A DNA stretch of 15,532 nucleotides, from the NCBI GenBank assembly GCA_015485455.1, contig WFTN01000319.1, positions 1 through 15,532 on the forward strand, read 5' to 3'. The DNA is from Planctomycetota bacterium (GTDB lineage Bacteria > Planctomycetota > GCA-002687715 > DRQF01). The position numbers and the translations under genes are program-made. Shown here in pieces: positions 1 to 6,318 of this stretch (positions are counted from its first letter, which is position 1; every line of letters starts with the position of its first letter). The notes below the pieces were generated by a model. It saw nothing but the letters and a program-made list of their open reading frames with translations, was not told where the DNA came from and searched no databases.

Positions 1-1595
1 AGACCAAGAAAGACGACACCTGCGTGGTTGTCTACTTGGGCGACGGAGCTTGCAGCACTGGCAACTTTCACGAATCACTCAACTTAGCGGCTCTCTGGCG
101 ACTTCCCATCGTTTTTGTGTGTGAAAACAACCTCTACGCCATGTCCAATCCTATCGAAGCATCTCTGGCGACTGATTCCCCAAGTGACTGGGCGAAGCGC
201 TATCGAGGAATGAACACTGGCCAAGCTGACGGACAAGATGCGGAAGATGTGGCCAAGGAGTTCGGCAAGCTCGCAACTCGAGCACGACTTGGGGAGCCCG
301 GCTTTCTCACCTGCAACACCTATCGTTTCTGTGGACATTCTCGAAGCGACCCCAGAAACTACCGCCATCGTGATGAGGAAAAACGTTGGAAAAAACGCTG
401 CCCTATTGCCATTCTGCGAGCCAAGGTTGTAGTCGAGGAAAATGAAGAACAAGCCCTCAGGATTGAAACTTTGGTTGACAAAGAAATACAAATCGCTGAG
501 ACCTTTGCTCTTAGTTCTCCAACAGCCAGCTCTACCGTCGCCACCTCCGGAGCTGTACTCCCCTGCGGTGAAGAACCCGAAAATCCTCACTCAGAACGCA
601 GAGCTCCACAAACACCCCACAAGAAATGGACCATGCGTCAAGCCATCGCCGAAACGATCTCAGGCGCCATCAAGTCTGACCAACGTGTGGTATTCATGGG
701 CGAAGACATTGGCACCTACGGTGGAGCATTCGGCGTGTCACGAGGCATGCTCGAAACATTTGACAAAGGCAGAGTCATCCAAACTCCAATTGCGGAGAAT
801 AGTTTCGTGGGCGCCACCGTCGGAGCAGCCATGGGAGGACTGCGCCCCATCGTTGAAATCATGTTCGCCGATTTCACCACCTGTTGCATGGACGCCCTCG
901 TCAACCACGCAGCGAAGATCCGCTACATGTACGATGGCTTACTGCATGTCCCCATGGTGCTTCGGGCGCCCATGGGGAGACGGTTTGGATATGGAGCGAC
1001 TCATTCTCAAAGTCCAGAAGCATTCTTTCTTCACGTTCCCGGCCTAAAAGTTGTAGCACCCAGCTCAGCTAACGCCGCCGCAGCCCTGTTAGAGGCGGCT
1101 ATCAAAGATCCTGACCCAGTCCTCTTTTTTGAGCACAAGCTCCTCTATGACCAAGAGGAAGTGAGTGACTGGCAACATCCCGCCGTCCTGGGAAAAGCCC
1201 GTCGGATCACAAGAGGCCAAGACATCACCATCATCTCTTACGCCCATGGTATTCTCTTGGTCAAAAAAGCAGCCCAGTTCTTAGCCCATGCTGGCATTGG
1301 AGCTGAAGTGATCGACCTTCAAACCCTGGCACCCTTGGACAAGGCCACCTGCATTCAGTCTGTCGCAAAAACGGGGCGCTTGCTCTTAGTTTCCGAAGAT
1401 ACAGACCGTGGTGGAGTTGCAAGCATAGTGGAGGCAGATCTAAGCGCTCACATCTTCAACTACTTACAGGCCCCCATCACCCGCATTTCAGCACCAGACG
1501 TCCCCATACCTGCCGGGCGAGAACTGGAAGAAGCCGCTTCGATTCACGCCAAGGATATCTTTGAGGTGGCCAAGCATTTGGTGGAGGCCTACTAA
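1..1595 (+). CDS. 2-oxoacid dehydrogenase E1, fused alpha-beta subunits (5' end missing)
   Basis: Thiamine-diphosphate (ThDP) E1 enzyme that decarboxylates a 2-oxoacid and reductively acylates a lipoyl domain. The frame is open through the left edge (first whole codon at base 3), so the N-terminal part of the alpha region is missing. Counting from the GTG at 24, the alpha part has the ThDP/Mg motif GDG (6-8) ... ENN (34-36) and the loop YRFCGHSRSDP (100-110) typical of E1 alpha. A Ser/Thr/Ala/Pro-rich linker (about 160-200) leads to the beta part from about 203: MRQAIAETI, the MGEDIG motif (225-230), the conserved Glu in PIAE (258) and a THSQSPEAF active-site loop. Fused alpha-beta E1 proteins are known but less common than separate subunits. 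The substrate (pyruvate, branched-chain 2-oxoacid or other) cannot be read from sequence. The stop is two bases before the next ATG, and the partner lipoyl protein follows directly, so the two are almost surely co-translated partners. Confidence 0.9.
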   Translation, partial: TKKDDTCVVVYLGDGACSTGNFHESLNLAALWRLPIVFVCENNLYAMSNPIEASLATDSPSDWAKRYRGMNTGQADGQDAEDVAKEFGKLATRARLGEPGFLTCNTYRFCGHSRSDPRNYRHRDEEKRWKKRCPIAILRAKVVVEENEEQALRIETLVDKEIQIAETFALSSPTASSTVATSGAVLPCGEEPENPHSERRAPQTPHKKWTMRQAIAETISGAIKSDQRVVFMGEDIGTYGGAFGVSRGMLETFDKGRVIQTPIAENSFVGATVGAAMGGLRPIVEIMFADFTTCCMDALVNHAAKIRYMYDGLLHVPMVLRAPMGRRFGYGATHSQSPEAFFLHVPGLKVVAPSSANAAAALLEAAIKDPDPVLFFEHKLLYDQEEVSDWQHPAVLGKARRITRGQDITIISYAHGILLVKKAAQFLAHAGIGAEVIDLQTLAPLDKATCIQSVAKTGRLLLVSEDTDRGGVASIVEADLSAHIFNYLQAPITRISAPDVPIPAGRELEEAASIHAKDIFEVAKHLVEAY

Positions 1596-1597
1596 TC

Positions 1598-3214
1598 ATG
1601 CTCCAACTATTGAGAATTCCGAATTTGGGTTCAGCCAACGAACGAGTCATCTTCGTCGATTGGGAGACCAAAGAAGGCGAAGAAATCTCTTCTGGTGACG
1701 TCATCGCTTCTGTCGAAACCGACAAAGCCGCATTCGAAATGGAAGCCCCAGGGGATATTGTCGTCCTAAGACAACTCCTTTCCGTCGGGGACGAAGTACC
1801 CCAGGGAACAGCCTACGCAGTTGTGGCAAACCCCGAGGACACCGTCTCCTCTGAAGCTATTGATGAGATCTTGACCAGCGCAACTCAAGAGTCGAATGAA
1901 GAAGAGAACGAAAAATCAATCTCTCCGAGAAAGAGCACAAGGCCTGCGGAGACCGCAACCGAGTCGGCAATCCTGGCTGTGCCCATGGCTCGTCGCAGGG
2001 CCGCGTCTCTCGGGCTCAATCTCCGTGACATAACCCCGAGCGGCCCTCAGGGAACCATCACCATTGCCGACGTAGACAAGCATGCCCACAACTCCCAGCA
2101 GTCCTCTCAAAGGGATGGACACATCGATCCTGAATTCCTAACCCAGGTCAAAGAAGATAGAGATGCCTTTGCCGCACTCAACTCCGACCTGAAAATTACG
2201 CTCTATCGGCGTTTTGGTGCCAGCATCGGGGCTCACTGCCACTTAGGGGAAGGTAGTCTCATTCTAGCCGACCAACTGGTCATGGAGCCTGGGGCAGCCC
2301 TCGGCAAGAATGTCATCTGCGAAGGCAAAGAACTAAGAATAGGAACGAACACCTACATTGGCCCTCGTTCGACGCTGCGGGGTACAAGGATTCGACTGGG
2401 CACCAACGCCTATTTCGTCCGAGATGTGGAGGTTGGTGGTGGCGGTTGGCGTGACCCCCAGTCTTTCATCGATATTGGAGCCGACGGATTTATTGGTGAA
2501 AACGTCCACCTCAATTCATGCCGTGGCATCACCATCGGGGACGAAGTCACCATCTCCCGCAATGCCGTGATCATGACCCATAGCTACGCTCAGTCAGAAC
2601 TCGAAGGATATCCCACAGTATTCGAGGCCGTCACCATTGAAGACAACGCCCAAATTGGCATTGGCTGCACCTTGTTTCCAGGCTCCCACGTCGAAGCCGG
2701 TGCTGTTGTCCTCTCTAACTCCAGTGTCGTCGGAAGAGTCACCCTGGGGCGCATGTTTGGCGGCGTCCCCGCCATTGACATGAAAGCTGCTTGCCGCCCC
2801 ATGCCAGAGTCATCAAGAAAAAGGGTGGGAATACGTTTGCTCTCAACTTTCGCCGAGCTCATCCTTGGACATGGCAGAAGCGCTCGCCTTCTAAACTCAA
2901 ACAAGACCAACGACCAAGTCGCTTGGCTATTTGAAGAGGAGCGTCAAGCAGCCATCATAGTCCTCCGCTTCGCCGACGGCATCTGGGATATCCCCAAGAC
3001 CGATGGTTTGGGAAGCGCGGAGATCATTCTCCTCCAATTGGATGGGATGCCTGAATCTCACGGCGAATATCCAAACGCTTTGACAATCGACCTCAGAGCT
3101 CGGCAAGTAGAAGGACAAAGTGGCCCTTGTGGTGAAAGCTTTCGGGAACATCTCCGCAAACGAGGCATCCGGCTGCGCCCAGGAGGATGGACCTATGCCG
3201 GAGGATGGATCTAA
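1598..3214 (+). CDS. Lipoyl / E3-binding / hexapeptide acyltransferase fusion protein
   Basis: An E2-like protein of 538 residues with an unusual catalytic end. Residues 1-80 form a biotinyl/lipoyl domain with the lipoylation motif ETDKA (Lys43). After an acidic Ser/Thr-rich linker, residues about 126-162 (VPMARRRAASLGLNL ... SGPQGTITIADV) match the peripheral-subunit (E1/E3)-binding domain. Where a chloramphenicol-acetyltransferase-like E2 core is expected, residues about 205-400 instead carry hexapeptide repeats of a left-handed beta-helix acyltransferase (IGTNTYIGP, IGADGFIGENVHL, ITIGDEVTIS, IEDNAQIGIG). MTHSY (His328) sits where O-acetyltransferases of this fold have their catalytic His. 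Residues about 405-538 form a C-terminal region I do not recognise. GGAGG lies 10 bases before the ATG. Inference: the upstream E1 loads an acyl group on Lys43 and the beta-helix domain passes it to a sugar or other acceptor. The domain calls are firm; the overall role is a hypothesis. Confidence 0.85.
   Translation: MLQLLRIPNLGSANERVIFVDWETKEGEEISSGDVIASVETDKAAFEMEAPGDIVVLRQLLSVGDEVPQGTAYAVVANPEDTVSSEAIDEILTSATQESNEEENEKSISPRKSTRPAETATESAILAVPMARRRAASLGLNLRDITPSGPQGTITIADVDKHAHNSQQSSQRDGHIDPEFLTQVKEDRDAFAALNSDLKITLYRRFGASIGAHCHLGEGSLILADQLVMEPGAALGKNVICEGKELRIGTNTYIGPRSTLRGTRIRLGTNAYFVRDVEVGGGGWRDPQSFIDIGADGFIGENVHLNSCRGITIGDEVTISRNAVIMTHSYAQSELEGYPTVFEAVTIEDNAQIGIGCTLFPGSHVEAGAVVLSNSSVVGRVTLGRMFGGVPAIDMKAACRPMPESSRKRVGIRLLSTFAELILGHGRSARLLNSNKTNDQVAWLFEEERQAAIIVLRFADGIWDIPKTDGLGSAEIILLQLDGMPESHGEYPNALTIDLRARQVEGQSGPCGESFREHLRKRGIRLRPGGWTYAGGWI
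3182..3209 (+). repeat. Two copies of GGAGGATGGA, 18 bases apart, at a gene junction
   Basis: GGAGGATGGA occurs at 3182-3191 and again at 3200-3209. In the upstream gene both copies are in frame and encode Gly-Gly-Trp. For the downstream deacetylase-like gene each copy holds a GGAGG ribosome-binding motif, and each contains an in-frame ATG (3187, 3205). The second GGAGG (3200-3204) stands nine bases before the ATG at 3214, which I prefer as the start. The first two ATGs abut their own GGAGG and are too close to use it. Confidence 0.7.
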
Positions 3215-3969
3215 TGCCCTGCACCTATTCCATGGATCATTACGAAGAAATTCTCTTAGCTGCCAAAGCCCAATACCGGCTTCCCTTGGTCAGTGAAGTA
3301 GGAAAAGAACTCCCCACGGACAATATATTCTTAATCCGCCACGACGTCGACATCTCGCCGGTGGCCGCGTTGGCCATGGCAAAACTGGAACACAAACACG
3401 ACATCCAAACGAGTTACTATATTCGACTTCACGCCCCATTCTACAACGCCTTCGACGAACAAACTTACAAGACCCTTGCCGAGATCGCCGACTTAGGGCA
3501 TGAGCTAGGGCTGCACTACGAACCTGGGTACTTTGAACGACTTGACAAAGACATACGAGACGGCATTGCCGGAGATATCCAAGCCTTCGAACACCTTTTC
3601 GGTTTTCGCTCTGCCAGTGTCTCTCAACACGAACCAAGCGTAGGCCCCGTCGTCAAGACATTGCCTGAAGGATACCCTTGCGCTTACCAGCCTCATCTCA
3701 TTTTTGGCATGAAGTACTTCGGCGACAGCGGCTTTCATTGGCGGGAAGGTTGCGTCTGCAGCAAAATCGGCAAGTTCGATCAGATCCACACCCTGATTCA
3801 TCCATCAAGCTGGGACAGGCCCGCCCTCCCTTGGCAAGATGTGCTGAGAAACTGTGCCTCTTTGAGTGCGGCCAAGCTAAAACAGGACATGGAAGACCAC
3901 ATCACCTCCCAAGTCGACTACTTAGCCAACCGCAAGCGCTTGGACGAAGAAAGACGTGCTCGCTATTAG
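3214..3969 (+). CDS. Polysaccharide deacetylase-like (NodB/CE4 superfamily) protein
   Basis: Predicted 251-residue member of the NodB-homology (CE4) superfamily, whose members usually remove N- or O-acetyl groups from glycans. Visible motifs are RHDVD (42-46), matching the catalytic Asp/metal-binding Asp motif 1; GHELGLHYE (95-103), matching the motif 2 region; and IHP (195-197) near the C-terminal third. The metal ligands are only partly canonical (HxxxH is not perfect), so catalytic activity is not certain. I chose the ATG at 3214, which overlaps the previous stop by one base (taATG) and has GGAGG nine bases upstream; in-frame ATGs at 3187 and 3205 are alternatives. The coupling to the lipoyl/hexapeptide acyltransferase gene suggests all three genes of this block modify one glycan, with one enzyme adding and another removing acyl groups (inference). 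Confidence 0.75.
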   Translation: MPCTYSMDHYEEILLAAKAQYRLPLVSEVGKELPTDNIFLIRHDVDISPVAALAMAKLEHKHDIQTSYYIRLHAPFYNAFDEQTYKTLAEIADLGHELGLHYEPGYFERLDKDIRDGIAGDIQAFEHLFGFRSASVSQHEPSVGPVVKTLPEGYPCAYQPHLIFGMKYFGDSGFHWREGCVCSKIGKFDQIHTLIHPSSWDRPALPWQDVLRNCASLSAAKLKQDMEDHITSQVDYLANRKRLDEERRARY

Positions 3970-4010
3970 GGAAATCTGGCCGTCGGGTACCAGGTGAAAA
4001 AACATTGACG

Positions 4011-4259
4011 CTAGCGAAGCACTTCGTCAGCCGTTCGGGCGACGAATGCACGATCCAGATAGATGTCCAGTTGAACAAGATCCGCTCCGCTGATTTTGCT
4101 ATTCTGTTCCTCTGTCAACACATGAAAGCGTGACTTCAAGATGAGCCTAAGAGCCTTTGCCGCAGCCCGGCGCCCATCTTCACGGCCTTCCTCACGGCCT
4201 TCCGCGCGCCCCTGAATTCGCCCTTCTTCCCTGAGTTTCTGGCCTGTTGTTTTGATCAA
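4011..4259 (-). CDS. Possible nested C-terminal antitoxin (RpnS-like) from an internal TTG start
   Basis: Within the Rpn gene, in the same frame, a GGAGGT (minus strand, bases 4272-4267) stands seven bases before a TTG codon at 4259-4257 (residue 252 of the long protein). Starting there gives 82 residues: a short Lys/Arg/Glu-rich helix, the GRxEGREEGRED repeat, then an Ala/Leu-rich tail ending TADEVLR. In E. coli, Rpn nucleases are reported to be inhibited by a small protein made from an internal start covering just this C-terminal part (RpnL/RpnS). What is seen is the good Shine-Dalgarno spacing. That this site is used, and that the product inhibits the nuclease, is inference from the family. 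Confidence 0.4.
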   Translation of the reverse strand: MIKTTGQKLREEGRIQGRAEGREEGREDGRRAAAKALRLILKSRFHVLTEEQNSKISGADLVQLDIYLDRAFVARTADEVLR

Positions 4260-5012
4260 TGTTTCCACCTCCGGTTCAGTGTAAGGAACAACACAGTCAA
4301 TGAGCTCCTCATAGGCTAGGTCGGTTGACTCCAGAATATAATATGTGGCGCTCTTCAAGAAGCTTTCTCCTTGGATTTCTCGGTAAGCCTTGTGGAAATA
4401 ATAGGCCCATTCCTTGAGCAAAGAACCGAAGTACTCATTGTAGATGTGTTTAAGAAATAGGAGAGCCAGGATGGTAATATGTGTATTGGCGGGACCTTCA
4501 AGGCGAATTTGCTGGTCAGAAACTTTGGACAAATCGACCAGCCTGTATTTCAGCTCCACCGCTGCATCCTCCAGAGACCCCATGGGATCCTCACGGTCAT
4601 AGAAATCACTAAGCTTGGTGGGGGAATTCCATTTCCGGTGCCCATTGTAAAGAACCACGGGAATGACCTCGGGAACATCGCGAGGGGACCTATTCTCCGC
4701 ACCCGAGGCTTCGAAGATCCTGGAGACGTATCGAAATAGCCTCACAGGCATCATGGCGAAGGGCGTGCTTTGGTGTTCCACCAAGACGTAAATGTAGACA
4801 GACTTACCCCCAGACTTCTTCACTTTGAAGAGGAAGTCCACTTCGTGCCTGCGATGTCCCGAGTCAACGAAATTCCCTGGGACAAGCTCCAATGTGGAGA
4901 GGTCGTGGTCCAATGCGAATTGCCTGCCCAAGAACTTCACCAACATCGCTGCAGCATGAGCCGGAGTTGAGAAAACGTTACGAAGAAAACGATCATGGTT
5001 GATTGGTTTCAC
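4011..5012 (-). CDS. Rpn family recombination-promoting nuclease (YhgA-like, PD-(D/E)XK)
   Basis: A 333-residue protein of the Rpn/YhgA-like family ('putative transposase' Transposase_31, PF04754). These are really PD-(D/E)XK DNA endonucleases; E. coli members promote recombination and some act in phage defence. The N-terminus (HDRFLRNVFS) is typical. The catalytic signature is visible as EVDFLF (Asp59) followed by YVLVEHQS (Glu79, Gln81). A charged tail rich in Glu-Gly-Arg repeats (GRAEGREEGREDGRR, about 268-282) is a family hallmark. The start is GTG at 5012, supported by TAGGAG six bases upstream on the minus strand. The gene lies 58 bases downstream of the benzoyl-CoA operon on the same strand and converges with the glycan block. 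It is probably an independent accessory gene, as no inverted or target-site repeats of a transposon are visible around it. Confidence 0.85.
   Translation of the reverse strand: MKPINHDRFLRNVFSTPAHAAAMLVKFLGRQFALDHDLSTLELVPGNFVDSGHRRHEVDFLFKVKKSGGKSVYIYVLVEHQSTPFAMMPVRLFRYVSRIFEASGAENRSPRDVPEVIPVVLYNGHRKWNSPTKLSDFYDREDPMGSLEDAAVELKYRLVDLSKVSDQQIRLEGPANTHITILALLFLKHIYNEYFGSLLKEWAYYFHKAYREIQGESFLKSATYYILESTDLAYEELIDCVVPYTEPEVETLIKTTGQKLREEGRIQGRAEGREEGREDGRRAAAKALRLILKSRFHVLTEEQNSKISGADLVQLDIYLDRAFVARTADEVLR
4180..4203 (-). repeat. Perfect 12-bp tandem repeat in the Rpn gene (two copies)
   Basis: TCACGGCCTTCC occurs twice head to tail at 4180-4191 and 4192-4203 (plus-strand reading), followed by a third degenerate unit (GCGCGCCCC...). 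On the coding strand it encodes Glu-Gly-Arg-Glu units. The 12-base unit keeps the frame, so copy number can change by slippage without breaking the protein. Confidence 0.8.
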
Positions 5013-5070
5013 AATGAACTCCTACCATGAAGACGTCATCTTTTCGGGAGAGGACCGGAAAATATTGGGA

Positions 5071-5565
5071 TCAAATGACGGGCATGTCGTCAAAATTGAG
5101 TTCGAGGGACACACGAGGAACTGGTTTGAAGCCTGAAGATTCTAAGAATTTCAGCAGGCCCCACTCGTTCCAATTGGCTTGGGTTCGAATGCTTTCGACT
5201 CCCAAACCTTTCATATTCGTAACAAACTGATCAATGAGAGCCGTGGCAATACCGCTTCGGGCGCGAAGTGGGTCGACGCCGATAGTATCTAGGATGGCAA
5301 GCGAATCAGCGATGCCAAACTCACCATGGTAAACCCTCCCCATCAAGAAACCGCCCAAACCACCGTCAACCACAGCTCCCAAGGACACCATCATGCTAGA
5401 GTCCTTCGCAGCCTCAGTCAATTTGGCGTGAAAGAACTCCCGGCGTGACGTGTTCGTGATCCGTTTGTCAATACGAACGACACTATCCAAATCATCCATG
5501 GTGAGCTTACGCACCGGAATATCCCCACTGGCTGCTTCTTCGTTTCGGGCGTCAAATGGACTCAT
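5071..5565 (-). CDS. GNAT family N-acetyltransferase (operon-distal copy)
   Basis: A 164-residue acetyl-CoA-dependent acyltransferase of the GNAT fold and the last gene of the benzoyl-CoA operon. The N-terminal beta-strand/helix (IPVRKLTMDDLDSVVRID, 16-33) and motif A (IGVDPLRARSGIATALI, 95-111) are clear, followed by LESSGFKPV (141-149), the usual GNAT C-terminal strand region. The first position of the pyrophosphate loop is Ala (ARSGIA) instead of the usual Arg/Gln. The start at 5565 has GAGGAG six bases upstream; a longer open frame to 5670 would run into the SDR gene. It is clearly similar to the GNAT at 11717-12202 (shared GFL-G----EFG, VDP, LGV--IRT, SSGF), so the two are probably paralogues. 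Family context suggests a BadL-like role, acetylating a small aminobenzoate-type effector, or alternatively acetylation of pathway proteins. The substrate is not deducible. Confidence 0.8.
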   Translation of the reverse strand: MSPFDARNEEAASGDIPVRKLTMDDLDSVVRIDKRITNTSRREFFHAKLTEAAKDSSMMVSLGAVVDGGLGGFLMGRVYHGEFGIADSLAILDTIGVDPLRARSGIATALIDQFVTNMKGLGVESIRTQANWNEWGLLKFLESSGFKPVPRVSLELNFDDMPVI

Positions 5566-5587
5566 CTCATTCTCCTCATTTCCCAAG

Positions 5588-6304
5588 TTAGATGTACTGG
5601 CCACCATCGACTTGAATGACCTCGCCAGTAATCTGCCGCGCTGAATCTGACAGCAAAAACAGGACCACATGCGCGATATCCTCTGGCTCGCTTGCGCGGT
5701 TCAAAGCGGACTCATCGATAGACTGCTTCTTGACTTCATCAGGTAACTCATTGACCATGGGAGTGAGAACCAATCCCGGTGCCACGACGTTGACCCGAAT
5801 GCCGAAATAGCCAGCCTCCTTTGCAGCTGACTTGCTGAGCCCAATCAAACCGGCCTTTGATGCCGAGTAGTTCGCCTGCCCGCGTTTTCCTCGCAGGCCA
5901 TTGATCGAACTCAGATTCACAACAGCCCCATCCCTAGCCCTTCGCAGCAAGGGCATGGCATGTTTCATCACGAGGAAAGCGCCTTTGAGATTGACATCAA
6001 GAACATGATCCCAAGCGTCCTCCGTCATCTTCCAAAAGACCGAATCGTCTGTAACACCAGCGCACTGAACCAAACCATCCAGCGACTCATGATCGCTTTC
6101 GATCTGCGCGAAAACAGCACTCACGGACGTATCGTCGCGGATATCACAAACCAATGACTCCCATGGCCCGGATTTCAGCTCTGCACGATCCAGGACAATG
6201 ACTCTTGCTCCGCTCGAGACAAGAACCTCGACCACTGACTTGCCAATCCCCGATGCTCCCCCTGTCACCACGATGGTCTTGCCGGTGAAATTGAATGTGA
6301 TCAT
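5588..6304 (-). CDS. Short-chain dehydrogenase/reductase (FabG-like)
   Basis: A 238-residue classical SDR, an NAD(P)(H)-dependent alcohol dehydrogenase/ketoreductase. Seen are the cofactor motif TGGASGIG (14-21), Asp39 at the end of the second strand (suggesting NAD rather than NADP), CAG (81-83), DVNLKG (Asn105), Ser133 and the YSASK catalytic pair (Tyr146, Lys150), and the C-terminal VDGGQY. I chose ATG 6304 because GAGAGGA lies five bases upstream; an in-frame GTG at 6322 would overlap bcrD by four bases. In the operon it follows bcrD by 14 bases. Since 6-hydroxycyclohexenoyl-CoA oxidation is covered by had, this enzyme may oxidise the next hydroxyacyl-CoA (3-hydroxypimelyl-CoA) or a substituted-ring intermediate. 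BadH of R. palustris is also an SDR, but I see no specific signature linking the two. Confidence 0.85.
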   Translation of the reverse strand: MITFNFTGKTIVVTGGASGIGKSVVEVLVSSGARVIVLDRAELKSGPWESLVCDIRDDTSVSAVFAQIESDHESLDGLVQCAGVTDDSVFWKMTEDAWDHVLDVNLKGAFLVMKHAMPLLRRARDGAVVNLSSINGLRGKRGQANYSASKAGLIGLSKSAAKEAGYFGIRVNVVAPGLVLTPMVNELPDEVKKQSIDESALNRASEPEDIAHVVLFLLSDSARQITGEVIQVDGGQYI

Positions 6305-6318
6305 GACAGTCCTCTCAG

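Noticed and set aside
84..590. Minus-strand open frame opposite the E1 gene, and many similar short frames across the window
   Set aside because: All overlap strongly supported genes in other frames and show no motifs or ribosome-binding sites.
4011..5012. Reading the Rpn gene as a transposase/IS element
   Set aside because: The family is often labelled transposase, but the motifs are PD-(D/E)XK nuclease. No terminal inverted repeats, target duplication or second element gene is visible.
5041..5063. Hairpin TTTTCGG ... CCGGAAAA downstream of the operon as a terminator
   Set aside because: The stem has a bulge and few GC pairs, and no T-run follows on the minus strand. It is too weak to call.
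5566..5670. N-terminal extension of the distal GNAT
   Set aside because: It lies inside the end of the SDR gene, encodes a Cys/Arg-rich unmatched segment, and the ATG at 5565 has a good GAGGAG site.
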